DNA of 64,000 nt from Kitasatospora viridis (GTDB taxonomy: Bacteria; Actinomycetota; Actinomycetes; Streptomycetales; Streptomycetaceae), in assembly GCF_007829815.1 (NCBI RefSeq), contig NZ_VIWT01000005.1:1-64000 (forward strand), in the 5' to 3' direction. The translations under genes and the position numbers were made by a program. A model generated the notes under the pieces. The model saw only the letters and a list, made by a program, of their open reading frames with translations. It did not search any database and was not told where the DNA came from. Within the stretch, counting starts at the first letter, position 1. Each line of letters opens with the position of its first letter. This document shows positions 52,703-61,088 of this stretch, in pieces.

Positions 52703-53419
52703 ATGGACAGCGCTACCGGTACGGGCGCACCGCTGCGCGCCGTGATCGCCGACGACCAGATGCTGGTCCGCACCGGCTTCCGGATGATCCTGGCCAGTGA
52801 CGGCATCGAGGTGGTGGCCGAGGCGACCAACGGCCTGGAGGCGGTCGCCGCGGTCCGCCGGACCCGGCCGGACGTGGTGCTGATGGACATCCGGATGCCC
52901 GAGATGGACGGTCTGGAGGCCACCCGGCACATCCTCGGCACCAGCCCGGGCGCCGAGGAGCCGGTGGCCCCGCCGAAGGTGCTGGTGCTGACCACCTACG
53001 ACCTCGACCACTACGTGTACGCCGCGCTGGAGGCCGGAGCCAGCGGCTTCCTGCTCAAGGACGTCACGCCGGAGCACCTGCTCGCCTCGGTGCGGCTGGT
53101 CCGCTCCGGCGACGCGCTGCTCGCCCCGGCCATCACCCGCCGGCTGATCGCCCGGTTCGCCCGCCGCGACGAGGGGCGCAACACCCTGCACCGCGACCTG
53201 GCCGAGCTGACCGCCCGTGAACTGGAGGTGCTGCGGCTGATGGCGGGCGGCCTGAGCAACGCCGAACTGGCCGAGCGACTGGTGCTCAGCCCGACCACGG
53301 TGAAGACCCACGTGGCCCGGATCCTGTCGAAGCTCGGCCTGCGCGACCGGGTGCAGGCCGTGGTGCTCGCCTACGAGACCGGCCTGGTCGCGCCCGGGCG
53401 GGGCGACGGGGAGGGCTGA
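52703..53419 (+). CDS. NarL/FixJ-family response regulator
   Basis: The 238-residue protein has a receiver domain (VIADDQMLVRTGFRMIL, phosphoacceptor Asp62 in VVLMDIRMPEMDG, Lys in ASGFLLKDV) and a LuxR-type helix-turn-helix (LTARELEVLRLMAGGLSNAE, LVLSPTTVKTHVARILSKLG). ATG 52703 follows AAGGGGGAGAAC. It is the partner of the kinase 13 bp upstream. The likely target is the divergent ABC transporter promoter. Confidence 0.9.
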   Translation: MDSATGTGAPLRAVIADDQMLVRTGFRMILASDGIEVVAEATNGLEAVAAVRRTRPDVVLMDIRMPEMDGLEATRHILGTSPGAEEPVAPPKVLVLTTYDLDHYVYAALEAGASGFLLKDVTPEHLLASVRLVRSGDALLAPAITRRLIARFARRDEGRNTLHRDLAELTARELEVLRLMAGGLSNAELAERLVLSPTTVKTHVARILSKLGLRDRVQAVVLAYETGLVAPGRGDGEG

Positions 53420-53445
53420 CCGGTCGGGGGACCGAACGGCTGGGC

Positions 53446-54123
53446 TCAGCGCCCGTCAGTGGCCAACCAGGCTGCCAGCAGCGGCAGTACGGCCCGCAGG
53501 TCGGAACCGGTGACGGCGTGGTCGGCGGCCGCCTCGGCCGCCGGGTCCGCGTTGAACGCGAGCGCCAGGCCGACCTCCCGGAACAGCGGCAGGTCGGACC
53601 GGCTGTCCCCGACCGCGGCGCACCGCGCGGCGGACAGCCCCGCGGTGGCGGCGTGGCCGAGGGCGAAGTCGCGCTTGCCGTACTCGTCGAAGTAGCGGAC
53701 CACGCGTCCGGTGTAGCGGCCCCCGACGGTCTCCAACTCGGGCCCGCACCAGGCCTGGAAGCCGAACCGGTCGGCCAGGTGGACGCCCACGCTCTGCCAG
53801 GCCAGGGTGGCCAGCACCGGGAGCAGCCCGTTCCGGCGGCACCAGGCGGTGGTCTCGGCGATGCCGTCGACCAGCGGCAGGCTCGCCAGCCGTTCGCGCA
53901 CCTCGGCCTCGGAACGGCCCCGCCAGCCCAGCGCGTCCATGTCACAGACCTGATGGTTCGTCAGTTCACCAGCGGAATAGGCGGCTTCGGCTCGGGTGAG
54001 AGCCTCGGTGTGGCCCAGCAGGCCGGCCAGGTGGGCGCCGGAGCTGGTGCCGGGGACCAGGGTCCCGTCGACGTCGAAGAAGACCGCCCCGCGCGGCGGC
54101 CGGGAGCCCGGCTCGAAGTCCAT
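53446..54123 (-). CDS. HAD-superfamily phosphatase (SerB-like)
   Basis: The 225-residue protein has HAD motif I FFDVDGTLVPGTSSG (nucleophile Asp17, Asp19), motif III region GKRDFALGHAAT and motif IV AAVGDSRSDLPLF, with a small helical cap (GHTEALTRAEAAYSAGELTN). The group includes phosphoserine-type and small-metabolite phosphatases; the substrate is unknown. ATG 54123 has GGGTGGGAC upstream; the frame is open further but its upstream residues are unlike the family. It converges on the response regulator gene. Confidence 0.77.
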   Translation of the reverse strand: MDFEPGSRPPRGAVFFDVDGTLVPGTSSGAHLAGLLGHTEALTRAEAAYSAGELTNHQVCDMDALGWRGRSEAEVRERLASLPLVDGIAETTAWCRRNGLLPVLATLAWQSVGVHLADRFGFQAWCGPELETVGGRYTGRVVRYFDEYGKRDFALGHAATAGLSAARCAAVGDSRSDLPLFREVGLALAFNADPAAEAAADHAVTGSDLRAVLPLLAAWLATDGR

Positions 54124-54242
54124 GTCCCACCCGTGGCAGTTCGTCGTGAACACGAAGTCATCGGGCGCTGACCCTACCGCCTTCCGGTACCCCGGGGAAC
54201 CCCTCACCTGCGCGGATCCGTCCCGCCGAGCGGAAGCCCGGT

Positions 54243-54259
54243 ACTGACGGTACGTCAGT
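54243..54259. other. small inverted repeat at the end of the luciferase-like gene
   Basis: ACTGACG and CGTCAGT flank GTA, overlapping the stop codon of the gene ending at 54255. It may end transcription weakly or be an operator for the HAD gene that starts at 54123. Confidence 0.3.
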
Positions 54260-55274
54260 CCGGCTGCGGAGCCAGGCCGGCCGCCTCGGCGAGCAGCCGA
54301 TAGGAGTCGAGCAGCGCGGCCCGGTCATGGGCGTGGGTGGTGACCAGGTACTCGTCGGCGCCGGCGCGGGCCAGCAGGGCGCGCAGCTCGGCCACCACCT
54401 GCCCGGGCGGGCCCGCGATGTGCCCGGTGAGCGCCTGCTCGAAGGCGGCGCGCTCGCGCGGGCTCATCGTCCGGGCCAGCACCTCGGCGGCCGGGGCGAG
54501 CGGCGGGAACTCGCCGTGGGTGCGGGCGTACGCGCTGGACCAGGCCTCGGAGACCAGCAGCTCGCGGGCCGCCTCGGCGCTCCCGGCGACGGCCACGTTG
54601 CCGGAGAGCACCACGTAGGGCTCGGCGGCCCGAGCGGAGGGGCGGAACCGCTCGCGGTAGCGGTCGACGGCGGCGATCACCGCCTCCGGCCCGCCCGGGC
54701 CGCCGATCACCAGCGGCAGGCCGGCCGCGGCGGCGATGTCCGCGCCCGAGCCGGTGGCGAGCACGAAGGCGGGCACCCGCAACCCCTCGGCGGGCCGGGC
54801 GTGCACCTCGGTCCGGGAGCCCGGCGCCGGGTCGAAGTAGCCGAGCAGCTCGTCGAGTTGCTCGGCGAAGTGGTCGGCGGCGTCCTTCTCGCGGCCCAGC
54901 GCGCGCCGCACACCGTCGGTGAACGCCACCGAGCGGCCCAGGCCCATGTCGATCCGGTCGGGGAAGAGCGAGGCGAGCACGCCGAACTGCTCGGCGACGA
55001 CCATCGGCTGGTGGTTGGGGAGCATCACGCCGCCGGTGCCGACCCGGATCCGGCTGGTCGCCGAGGCAACGGCCGCCGCCAGCACGGTGGGCGCGGACCC
55101 GGCCACCCCCGGCACCCCGTGGTGCTCGGCGACCCAGAACCGGTGGTACCCGAGCCGCTCCACCTCGCGCGCCAACCCCACCGTCTCGCGCAGCGCCTCC
55201 GCCGGAGGCCGCCCCTGCCTGATCCGGGAGCGGTCCAGCACCGAGAGGCGCAGCGCGGGCGTCACTGTGGTCAC
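54255..55274 (-). CDS. luciferase-like flavin oxidoreductase
   Basis: The 339-residue protein has the LLM-family barrel: LRLSVLDRSRIRQGRPPAEA at the start, YHRFWVAEHHGVPGVAGSAP, IRVGTGGVMLPNHQPMVVAE and DRIDMGLGRSVAF. The PNHQP and AEHH segments identify the group of putative FMN-dependent monooxygenases common in Streptomyces. GTG 55274 is chosen because the family begins a few residues before the first strand; a longer frame to 55307 exists. The substrate is unknown. It precedes the HAD gene and follows the cystathionine synthase on the same strand. Confidence 0.82.
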   Translation of the reverse strand: MTTVTPALRLSVLDRSRIRQGRPPAEALRETVGLAREVERLGYHRFWVAEHHGVPGVAGSAPTVLAAAVASATSRIRVGTGGVMLPNHQPMVVAEQFGVLASLFPDRIDMGLGRSVAFTDGVRRALGREKDAADHFAEQLDELLGYFDPAPGSRTEVHARPAEGLRVPAFVLATGSGADIAAAAGLPLVIGGPGGPEAVIAAVDRYRERFRPSARAAEPYVVLSGNVAVAGSAEAARELLVSEAWSSAYARTHGEFPPLAPAAEVLARTMSPRERAAFEQALTGHIAGPPGQVVAELRALLARAGADEYLVTTHAHDRAALLDSYRLLAEAAGLAPQPD

Positions 55275-55389
55275 GTGCGGATCAACCACCGGGGGCCGCC
55301 CCGGCATTCCCGCCTGGGCGGCACCGGGGTCAGGAAGACGAGCCGATCGGCACCGCTCGGATCCCTGCCCGGCCCCCTGCCCGGATCCC

Positions 55390-56811
55390 TCAGCCCGACC
55401 CCAGCAACGCGCGCAGCGCGTCCGCCCCGATCAGCCCCACCCCGTGACCGTCGTGCACCACCACCGCCAACGCCTCGCCGCTCCCCGTCAGTTCGGCCAG
55501 CGCGGCGGCCGCGTCCTCGCCGGTGCCGAGTCGGGGGAGCGGTGCGCCCAGGTGTTCGCCGACGGGGTCGCCCGGTGCTGCCGAGCCCTGTGCGACGGCC
55601 GCCGTCAGCTCCGCCAGCCGGACGGCGCCGACCAGCTCGGGCGCCGTGGGCTGGCGTCCGGGTCCGACCGGCGCCGGCCCGACCGGCAGCACCGGCTCGG
55701 CGCCCGCGGCCGCCCGGGCGCGCAGCGCGTCGATTGCCTGGGCCACCGTGGCGTGGTGGTGCAGGTAGGGGAGCGGCTGCTCGCGCAGCTCGGCGGGCAC
55801 CGCGTCGCCGACCCGCGGCCCGCCCGGGTCGCCGTCCAGGAAGCCATTGCGCAGCATCCACTCGTCGTTGAAGTACTTGGAGAGGTACTGCCGCCCGGAG
55901 TCCGGCAGCATCACCACCACCAGCTCCTCCGGTCCGAGGCCGGCGGCCACCCGCAGGGCCGCCGCCACCGCCGTGCCGGAGGAGCCGCCGACCAGCAGGC
56001 CCTCCTCGCGGGCCAGCCGACGGATCGTCAGCAGTGCGTCGCGGTCGGCGACCGGCAGGATCTCGTCCACCACGTCCTGGTGGAACGAGTCCGGCCAGAC
56101 GTCCTCGACCGTCTCGGGGTGGCGGAACCGCCCGGCCGCCTCGACGAAGTAGGGGCGCCCGTCGCCGCCGGAGTAGACCGAGGCCGTCGGGTCGGCGCCG
56201 ATCACCCGGACCGTGCCGCCGCTGGCCTCCTTGAGGAACCGTCCGGTGCCGCTGATCGTGCCGCCGGTGCCCACGCAGGAGACCAGGTGGGTCACCCGGC
56301 CCGCGGTCTGCCGCCAGATCTCGGGGCCGGTGGTCAGGTAGTGCGCGGCCGGGTTGGCCGGATTGTCGTACTGCCCGGAGAACCAGCCGCCGGGGGTCTC
56401 CTCGGCGATCCGCTTGGCGACGTTGACCACGTGCTCCGGGTCGTGCTGCGCGAGCCCGCCGGGCCGGACGACCACCTCCGCGCCGTAGGCGCGCAGCGTG
56501 GCGATCTTCTCCGCACTGCTCTTGTCGGGCAGCACGACGATCGCCCGGTACCCCTTCGCGGCGGCCACCATGGCCAGCCCCGCACCCGTGTTGCCGGAGG
56601 TGGCCTCGACCACCGTGCCCCCGGGCCGCAGTTCGCCGGACTTCTCGGCCTCCTCGATCATCCGCAGGCCGATCCGGTCCTTGACGCTGCCGCCCGCGCT
56701 CAGGTATTCGAGCTTGGCGTAGACGGTGGCACCGCGGCCCGCGTCGGGCGTGCGCAGCCGCACCAGCGGTGTGTTGCCGATGAGTTCGAGCAGTGAGTCG
56801 TGGGCGTCCAT
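55390..56811 (-). CDS. cbs: cystathionine beta-synthase
   Basis: The 473-residue PLP enzyme has the family start IGNTPLVRLR, the lysine loop GGSVKDRIG (Lys44), the phosphate-binding SGNTGAG (70-76), GTGGTISGTGRFLKE, and SGRQYLSKYFNDEWM, which is typical of cystathionine beta-synthase rather than cysteine synthase. A C-terminal pair of CBS domains (about 335-473) would bind an adenosyl ligand. It joins serine and homocysteine to cystathionine. The C-terminal pair is Ala/Pro-rich, as in other actinomycetes. It is upstream of the luciferase-like gene by 115 bp. Confidence 0.88.
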   Translation of the reverse strand: MDAHDSLLELIGNTPLVRLRTPDAGRGATVYAKLEYLSAGGSVKDRIGLRMIEEAEKSGELRPGGTVVEATSGNTGAGLAMVAAAKGYRAIVVLPDKSSAEKIATLRAYGAEVVVRPGGLAQHDPEHVVNVAKRIAEETPGGWFSGQYDNPANPAAHYLTTGPEIWRQTAGRVTHLVSCVGTGGTISGTGRFLKEASGGTVRVIGADPTASVYSGGDGRPYFVEAAGRFRHPETVEDVWPDSFHQDVVDEILPVADRDALLTIRRLAREEGLLVGGSSGTAVAAALRVAAGLGPEELVVVMLPDSGRQYLSKYFNDEWMLRNGFLDGDPGGPRVGDAVPAELREQPLPYLHHHATVAQAIDALRARAAAGAEPVLPVGPAPVGPGRQPTAPELVGAVRLAELTAAVAQGSAAPGDPVGEHLGAPLPRLGTGEDAAAALAELTGSGEALAVVVHDGHGVGLIGADALRALLGSG

Positions 56812-57212
56812 GGCCGCAGACTATCCGGGCGGGCCGTCCTGGCGGACCGCCCTCGCGGGCCGTCCTGATGGACCGTTCGAGCGGACCCGCACGGGCCGCC
56901 CGCGCGTACTCGGGTGTGCAGTCGGGCTGCACTTCCGTGCGGTGTCGAAACGTCGTGCGACACCCGGTCAGGTGTGGGACATGCGGACGCGGGTGCAGGG
57001 CAGGGGCCGGTACCGGCCAAGCTGCGTGGATTCTGCGTGTTTCCTGGGCGGCCCATTGTTGTCATGGCCACGTGCTCCTACTCTCTTGCGCAGCCGCTTA
57101 ATCGACCGGGCCCCGACACCCCCACGGCGTCGGAACCCGGCGCGGCCGGCCGGTGGGCACCCCACGCCCGCATGGTCCCCCCACATGGTGCACTGCACAG
57201 AGGAGCACGTCT
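56812..57212. other. 401-bp divergent intergenic region with palindromes
   Basis: This gap lies between the divergent cystathionine beta-synthase and sedolisin genes. It contains a 7-bp inverted repeat GGTGTCG/CGACACC with a 10-bp spacer (56941-56964) and a perfect 14-bp palindrome GGCCGGTACCGGCC (57005-57018), both candidate operators for the protease gene. No RNA gene or ORF with coding character was seen. Confidence 0.45.
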
Positions 57213-58517
57213 TTGCGTACCCCCGTGAACCAGAAGGTCCGGCGCACCACGCTGGCCCTCACCGCCGTGACCGGTCTGGCGATCGCCGGCCTCGGTTTCG
57301 GCGCCCAGGCTGCCTCCGCCAGCACGACGGCGACCGCCAACGCGCACCACAAGGTGACCTTCACCCGCTCCTGCGCCGTCCCGCAGCACGCGGGCTACCT
57401 GGCCTGCAACGCGCTGCACGTCACCGGCGGAAACACCGTCAAGACCCGGCTGGCGCACCCGGCCCGCGCCGCCCGCGCCGACCTCGCCTCGCCCGACGCG
57501 TCGGCCGACGCGACGGTGTCCGGCTACGGCCCGAGCGACATCCAGAGCGCCTACAACCTCGCCTCCGCGGCCTCCTCCAACGGCGCCGGTGAGACGGTCG
57601 CGATCGTCGACGCCCAGGACGACCCCAACGCCGAGTCCGACCTGGCCGCCTACCGCAGCCAGTTCGGCCTGCCTGAGTGCAGCAGCGCCAACGGCTGCTT
57701 CAGCAAGGTGGACGAGAATGGCGGGACCAACTACCCGTCCCCCGACTCCGGTTGGGCGGGCGAGATATCGCTCGACCTCGACATGGTCAGCGCCACCTGC
57801 CCGAACTGCAACATCCTGCTGGTCGAGGCCACCTCGGCCAGCACCCAGGACCTGGGCACCGCGGTGAACCAGGCGGTCTCGATGGGCGCGAAGTTCGTCT
57901 CCAACAGCTACGGCGGCTCGGAGTCCTCCGACGAGACCTCGGCCGACAGCTCGTACTACAACCACCCGGGCGTCGCGATCACCGCTTCGGCCGGTGACAG
58001 CGCCTACGGCGTCGAGTACCCGGCGGCCTCGCCGTACGTCACCGCCGTCGGCGGCACCTCGCTGACCCAGGACTCCAGCGCCCGTGGCTGGAGCGAGTCG
58101 GTCTGGGGCACCAGCGCCACCGAGGGCACCGGTTCGGGCTGCTCCGCCTACGAGGCCAAGCCGAGCTGGCAGACCGACAGCGGCTGCAGCAACCGCACCG
58201 TGGCCGACGTCTCCGCCGTCGCCGACCCGGCCACCGGCGTGGCCGTGTACGACACCTACCAGGCCTCCGGCTGGAACGTCTACGGCGGCACCAGCGCCTC
58301 CTCGCCGATCATCGCCTCGGTCTACGCGCTGGCCGGCAACCCGGGTGCGAACACCACCCCGGCCGCCGACCTCTACGCCAACACCTCGGCGCTGAACGAC
58401 GTCACCACCGGCTCGAACGGCACCTGCGACCCGTCCTACCTGTGCACCGCCGGCCCGGGCTACGACGGCCCGACCGGTCTCGGCACCCCGAACGGGACCG
58501 CGGCGTTCAGCGGCTGA
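57213..58517 (+). CDS. secreted sedolisin-family (S53) peptidase
   Basis: The 434-residue protein has a signal peptide (about 1-36, ending GAQAASAS), a short pro-region, and a catalytic core with WAGEISLDLDMVSATCP (Glu and Asp of the catalytic set, about 182-190), the oxyanion Asp in ITASAGDSAYG, and the Ser in NVYGGTSASSPIIASVYAL (about 357). S53 enzymes are acid-active serine peptidases. A TTG start at 57213 is supported by AGAGGAGC 6 nt upstream; GTG 57225 is too far from it. The pro-region is shorter than in kumamolisin. It is followed by two strong hairpins and an SSI-like inhibitor gene. Confidence 0.82.
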   Translation: MRTPVNQKVRRTTLALTAVTGLAIAGLGFGAQAASASTTATANAHHKVTFTRSCAVPQHAGYLACNALHVTGGNTVKTRLAHPARAARADLASPDASADATVSGYGPSDIQSAYNLASAASSNGAGETVAIVDAQDDPNAESDLAAYRSQFGLPECSSANGCFSKVDENGGTNYPSPDSGWAGEISLDLDMVSATCPNCNILLVEATSASTQDLGTAVNQAVSMGAKFVSNSYGGSESSDETSADSSYYNHPGVAITASAGDSAYGVEYPAASPYVTAVGGTSLTQDSSARGWSESVWGTSATEGTGSGCSAYEAKPSWQTDSGCSNRTVADVSAVADPATGVAVYDTYQASGWNVYGGTSASSPIIASVYALAGNPGANTTPAADLYANTSALNDVTTGSNGTCDPSYLCTAGPGYDGPTGLGTPNGTAAFSG

Positions 58518-58573
58518 TCCTCACCTCTCGCTCCACCGGCTGACCCCACTCAGCCGCCGGCACCTGCTCCACC

Positions 58574-58601
58574 GGCCGGCCACCGCACGCGGTGGCCGGC
58601 C
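58574..58601 (+). terminator. 13-bp terminator after the sedolisin gene
   Basis: GGCCGGCCACCGC and GCGGTGGCCGGCC are perfect complements with only AC between them (effectively a 4-base loop), followed by TTCGTCGT, 57 bp after the stop codon. Confidence 0.75.
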
Positions 58602-58622
58602 TTCGTCGTGCCGACCCCTCGT

Positions 58623-58655
58623 CACCATGCGTGGACCGGGCATCCACGCATGGTG
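58623..58655. other. perfect 13-bp inverted repeat in the 370-bp gap
   Basis: CACCATGCGTGGA and TCCACGCATGGTG flank CCGGGCA. It lies in the 58518-58887 gap, between the sedolisin terminator and the SSI-like gene. It lacks a T-run and is AT-richer than nearby terminators, so an operator is possible. The rest of the gap shows no coding signal and should hold the inhibitor promoter. Confidence 0.45.
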
Positions 58656-58887
58656 GCCATCTCGGCCGTTCGGTCGTGGCCGACTCGCCGAGGCGACGCC
58701 GCCGCGCACTCGGCGCGGCGGTGCGCAGCGGGGCGGGAGTGACTCCAGGGACGCCCGTGCAGGCGGCATCCGGCCATTGGGACGGCCGCCGCCGGTGGCC
58801 GCCGCGCGCCCCCCGAATTGTGTCCATGACAACCACCTGTGCTGATACTGCCGAGTCCGTCCGGACAATCGACCAAAGGAGTTCGAT

Positions 58888-59298
58888 ATGCGTACTCGCA
58901 GTGTCCTCAAGGCAGTTGTCGGCACCGTCGCGGCCGCGGCCCTGCTGGCCGGCGCCGCCCCGCTCGCCGCCGCCGACACCCCGGCGCCCGACCTGCTGCT
59001 CCTCACCGTGGCCGGAACCGCCCCGAACACCGCCGCGGCCCGCACGGCCACCCTCGACTGCGACGGCGCGACGCCGGCCGGGGACCACCCCGACGCCGCG
59101 GCCGCCTGCGCCGACCTGCTCGGCGCCCAGGGCGACTTCAGTGCCCTGACGCCGTCCCACACCTTCTGTCCCGAGCTCTACCTGCCGGTCACCGCGACCG
59201 CCGTCGGCCTGTGGGACGGTCAGACCGTCACGTACCAGCAGACGTTCACCAACACCTGCGCGCTCCAGCGCGCGACCGGCCGGATCTTCGCCTTCTGA
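58888..59298 (+). CDS. SSI-family protease inhibitor with predicted Glu at P1
   Basis: The 136-residue secreted protein has a signal peptide (about 1-29) and the Streptomyces subtilisin inhibitor pattern: LLLLTVAGTA, TLDCDGATPAGDHPDAAAAC, ADLLGAQGDFSALTP, WDGQTVTYQQTFTNTCAL and the terminal IFAF. Four cysteines sit as in SSI (two disulfides). At the reactive loop, SSI has CPM-VY; here it is CPEL (Cys94-Glu96-Leu97), so P1 is Glu rather than Met, Lys or Arg. That predicts poor subtilisin or trypsin inhibition and perhaps a glutamyl endopeptidase target. ATG 58888 follows AAAGGAG. It lies downstream of the sedolisin but has its own gap. Confidence 0.85.
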   Translation: MRTRSVLKAVVGTVAAAALLAGAAPLAAADTPAPDLLLLTVAGTAPNTAAARTATLDCDGATPAGDHPDAAAACADLLGAQGDFSALTPSHTFCPELYLPVTATAVGLWDGQTVTYQQTFTNTCALQRATGRIFAF

Positions 59299-59312
59299 CC
59301 GCCTCCTCTGCG

Positions 59313-59340
59313 CCCGGCGGCCGGCTTCCCGGTCGCCGGG
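59313..59340. terminator. 12-bp hairpin between SSI-like and oxidoreductase genes
   Basis: CCCGGCGGCCGG and CCGGTCGCCGGG pair with one G-T wobble around CTTC. It separates the convergent inhibitor and oxidoreductase genes and probably serves both. Confidence 0.65.
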
Positions 59341-59350
59341 TTCCGGTCTG

Positions 59351-60313
59351 TCAGGGCGTGAGCACGATCTTGCCCGCCACCCGCCCGCCCTCGCTCAACC
59401 GGTGCGCCGTCGCCGCCTCGGCCAGCGGAAGGACCTCGGCGAGGGCCACCCGCACCGTCCCCTCGGCCGCCAGCTCCGCCAGCCGCGCGAGGTCCGCGCC
59501 CACCGGCGTGAACCCGAACTCGACGTACCACAGCCCGCGTTCGGCCGCCAGCGCACGCACTTCGGTCCGGTCGGGCCCGGTGCCGCGGGTGTCGACCAGG
59601 GTGCCGCCCGGAGCGAGCACGGACAGCGAGCGCGGCCCGTAGTCACCCGCGATCGGGTCCAGCACCACGTCGACCTCCCGCACCGCCCGCGCGAAGTCCT
59701 CCCGGGTGTGGTCGATCACCTCGTCCACCCCCAACTCCCGCAGGAACGCGTGCTTCTCGGCCCGCGCCGTACCGATCACGTACGCGCCGCGCGCCTTGGC
59801 CACCTGCACCGCCAGGTGCCCGACGCCACCGGCGGCGGCGTGCACCAGCACCCGGGTCCCGGCCGCCACCGGCACGACGTGGGTCAGCGGCTGAAAGGCC
59901 GTCAGTCCGGCCGTCGGCAACGCGGCCGCGTGCACCGGGTCCAACCCCGCCGGCAACACGGCCAGGTGCTCGCGCGCCACCACCGCGTACTGCGCGTACG
60001 CGCCGCGCGGCGGAAACGCGATCCCCAGCACCGCCTCCCCGACCCGCAGGTCCGACACCCCCGCCCCGAGCCCGGCCACCTCGCCCGCCAGGTCCAACCC
60101 GATCGTGAACGGCGGCTCGCCGAACCGGCGCACCTCACCCGCCCGGATCCGCCAGTCGGCCGGATTGACCCCCGCGGCCGCCACCCGCACCAACACCTGC
60201 CCGGGCCCCGGCACCGGCCGCGCCACCTCGGCCACCCGCAACACCTCCGGCCCGCCGTAGCCGTCCTGCACGACGGCGAGCATGCGCTGCTGATCCCACT
60301 CCACGGACACAGA
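59351..60313 (-). CDS. NADP-dependent quinone oxidoreductase-like MDR protein
   Basis: The 320-residue medium-chain dehydrogenase has a GroES-like N-domain (GQVLVRVAAAGVNPADWRIR, FTIGLDLAGEVAGLGAGVSD) and a Rossmann domain with VLVHAAAGGVGHLAVQVAKA. It has no zinc cysteines, so it is a zinc-independent quinone-reductase-type enzyme. GTG 60313 is supported by AGGGGGA 7-8 nt upstream; ATG 60283 is an alternative. It is divergent from an HxlR regulator, a standard pair in which an electrophile or quinone relieves repression and the reductase detoxifies it. Confidence 0.82.
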   Translation of the reverse strand, partial: SVSVEWDQQRMLAVVQDGYGGPEVLRVAEVARPVPGPGQVLVRVAAAGVNPADWRIRAGEVRRFGEPPFTIGLDLAGEVAGLGAGVSDLRVGEAVLGIAFPPRGAYAQYAVVAREHLAVLPAGLDPVHAAALPTAGLTAFQPLTHVVPVAAGTRVLVHAAAGGVGHLAVQVAKARGAYVIGTARAEKHAFLRELGVDEVIDHTREDFARAVREVDVVLDPIAGDYGPRSLSVLAPGGTLVDTRGTGPDRTEVRALAAERGLWYVEFGFTPVGADLARLAELAAEGTVRVALAEVLPLAEAATAHRLSEGGRVAGKIVLTP

Positions 60314-60385
60314 CACGGCCGGATCCCCCTGAACAGTCCTGAGCGGCGCACGGTCGTCCGCCGCACATCCATCCTGGCCGCCGCA

Positions 60386-60420
60386 GGTATCCCTTGAACA
60401 GTAGGTACCTTTCTGATACC
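60386..60420. promoter_or_regulatory. HxlR operator candidate in divergent gap
   Basis: GGTATC (60386) and GATACC (60415) flank a central GGTACC (60404-60409) in an AT-richer stretch. A TTGAAC hexamer at 60394 could be part of the regulator promoter. HxlR proteins bind such GTA-rich inverted repeats, usually repressing both divergent genes. Confidence 0.45.
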
Positions 60421-60429
60421 TCGTTACCC

Positions 60430-60837
60430 ATGAACAAGCCAGCACCGCCACCCGCCGTCAGCTACGGCCGCGACTGCCCCACCCGCACCGTCGTCGACCT
60501 CCTCGCCAACAAGTGGACCCTCTACGTCCTCGCCGCCCTCCGCGAAGCCTCCGCCCACGGCGCCCCGCTGCGCTTCAACCAACTCCGGCGCCAACTCGAC
60601 GGCGTCACCCAGAAGATGCTCACCCAAACCCTGCGCGCCCTCGAACGCGACGGCCTGATCTCCCGCACCGTCCTCCCCACCTCCCCCCTCCGCGTCGAGT
60701 ACGCCCTCACCCCCCTCGGCCACGAAGCCGGCACCCTCACCACCGCCATCGCCCACTGGTCGGTCACCCACATCCACGAGATCCTGACCCACCGCGAGTC
60801 GTTCACGACGGCGGGTACGGGAGCAGGCGGCCGGTGA
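60430..60837 (+). CDS. HxlR-family transcriptional regulator
   Basis: The 135-residue protein is one winged helix with the HxlR layout: YGRDCPTRTVVDLLANKWTL (with the redox-sensing-type N-terminal Cys16), FNQLRRQLDGVTQKMLTQTL recognition helix, and the wing LISRTVLPTSPLRVEYALTP. Such proteins sense reactive electrophiles via the N-terminal cysteine. It is divergent from the quinone oxidoreductase and probably represses it. The region 60838-61088 has no gene; it holds a CTAGGCCTAG palindrome at 60909. Confidence 0.85.
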   Translation: MNKPAPPPAVSYGRDCPTRTVVDLLANKWTLYVLAALREASAHGAPLRFNQLRRQLDGVTQKMLTQTLRALERDGLISRTVLPTSPLRVEYALTPLGHEAGTLTTAIAHWSVTHIHEILTHRESFTTAGTGAGGR

Positions 60838-61088
60838 CCACCTGCTCTGCTCCCACGGCTGAGTGGCGCCGACGTTCTGGCGGGTCCGGACATCCCTAAA
60901 GCAGGGAGCTAGGCCTAGTGAGGCCTTCGGTACCTCCCGGCCCCGATCGCGTCGCCCGACCCCGCACCGGTACTCGCCCTCGTCCCGGCCTCTGACCCGG
61001 CGTCTGCCCCAGCCATGAGCCCGCGCTCGTGGTCGGCCAGCAGGACAGCGCTCGCCTCTCGGCCGACTACCGTTGAGGACTTTGCTAA

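Noticed and set aside
55271..56932. 553-codon minus-strand frame overlapping cystathionine beta-synthase
   Set aside because: Low-complexity Arg/Gly shadow of the real gene in another frame.
57005..57018. GGCCGGTACCGGCC as terminator
   Set aside because: A palindrome without a loop, within the upstream region of the sedolisin gene; more likely a protein site or chance.
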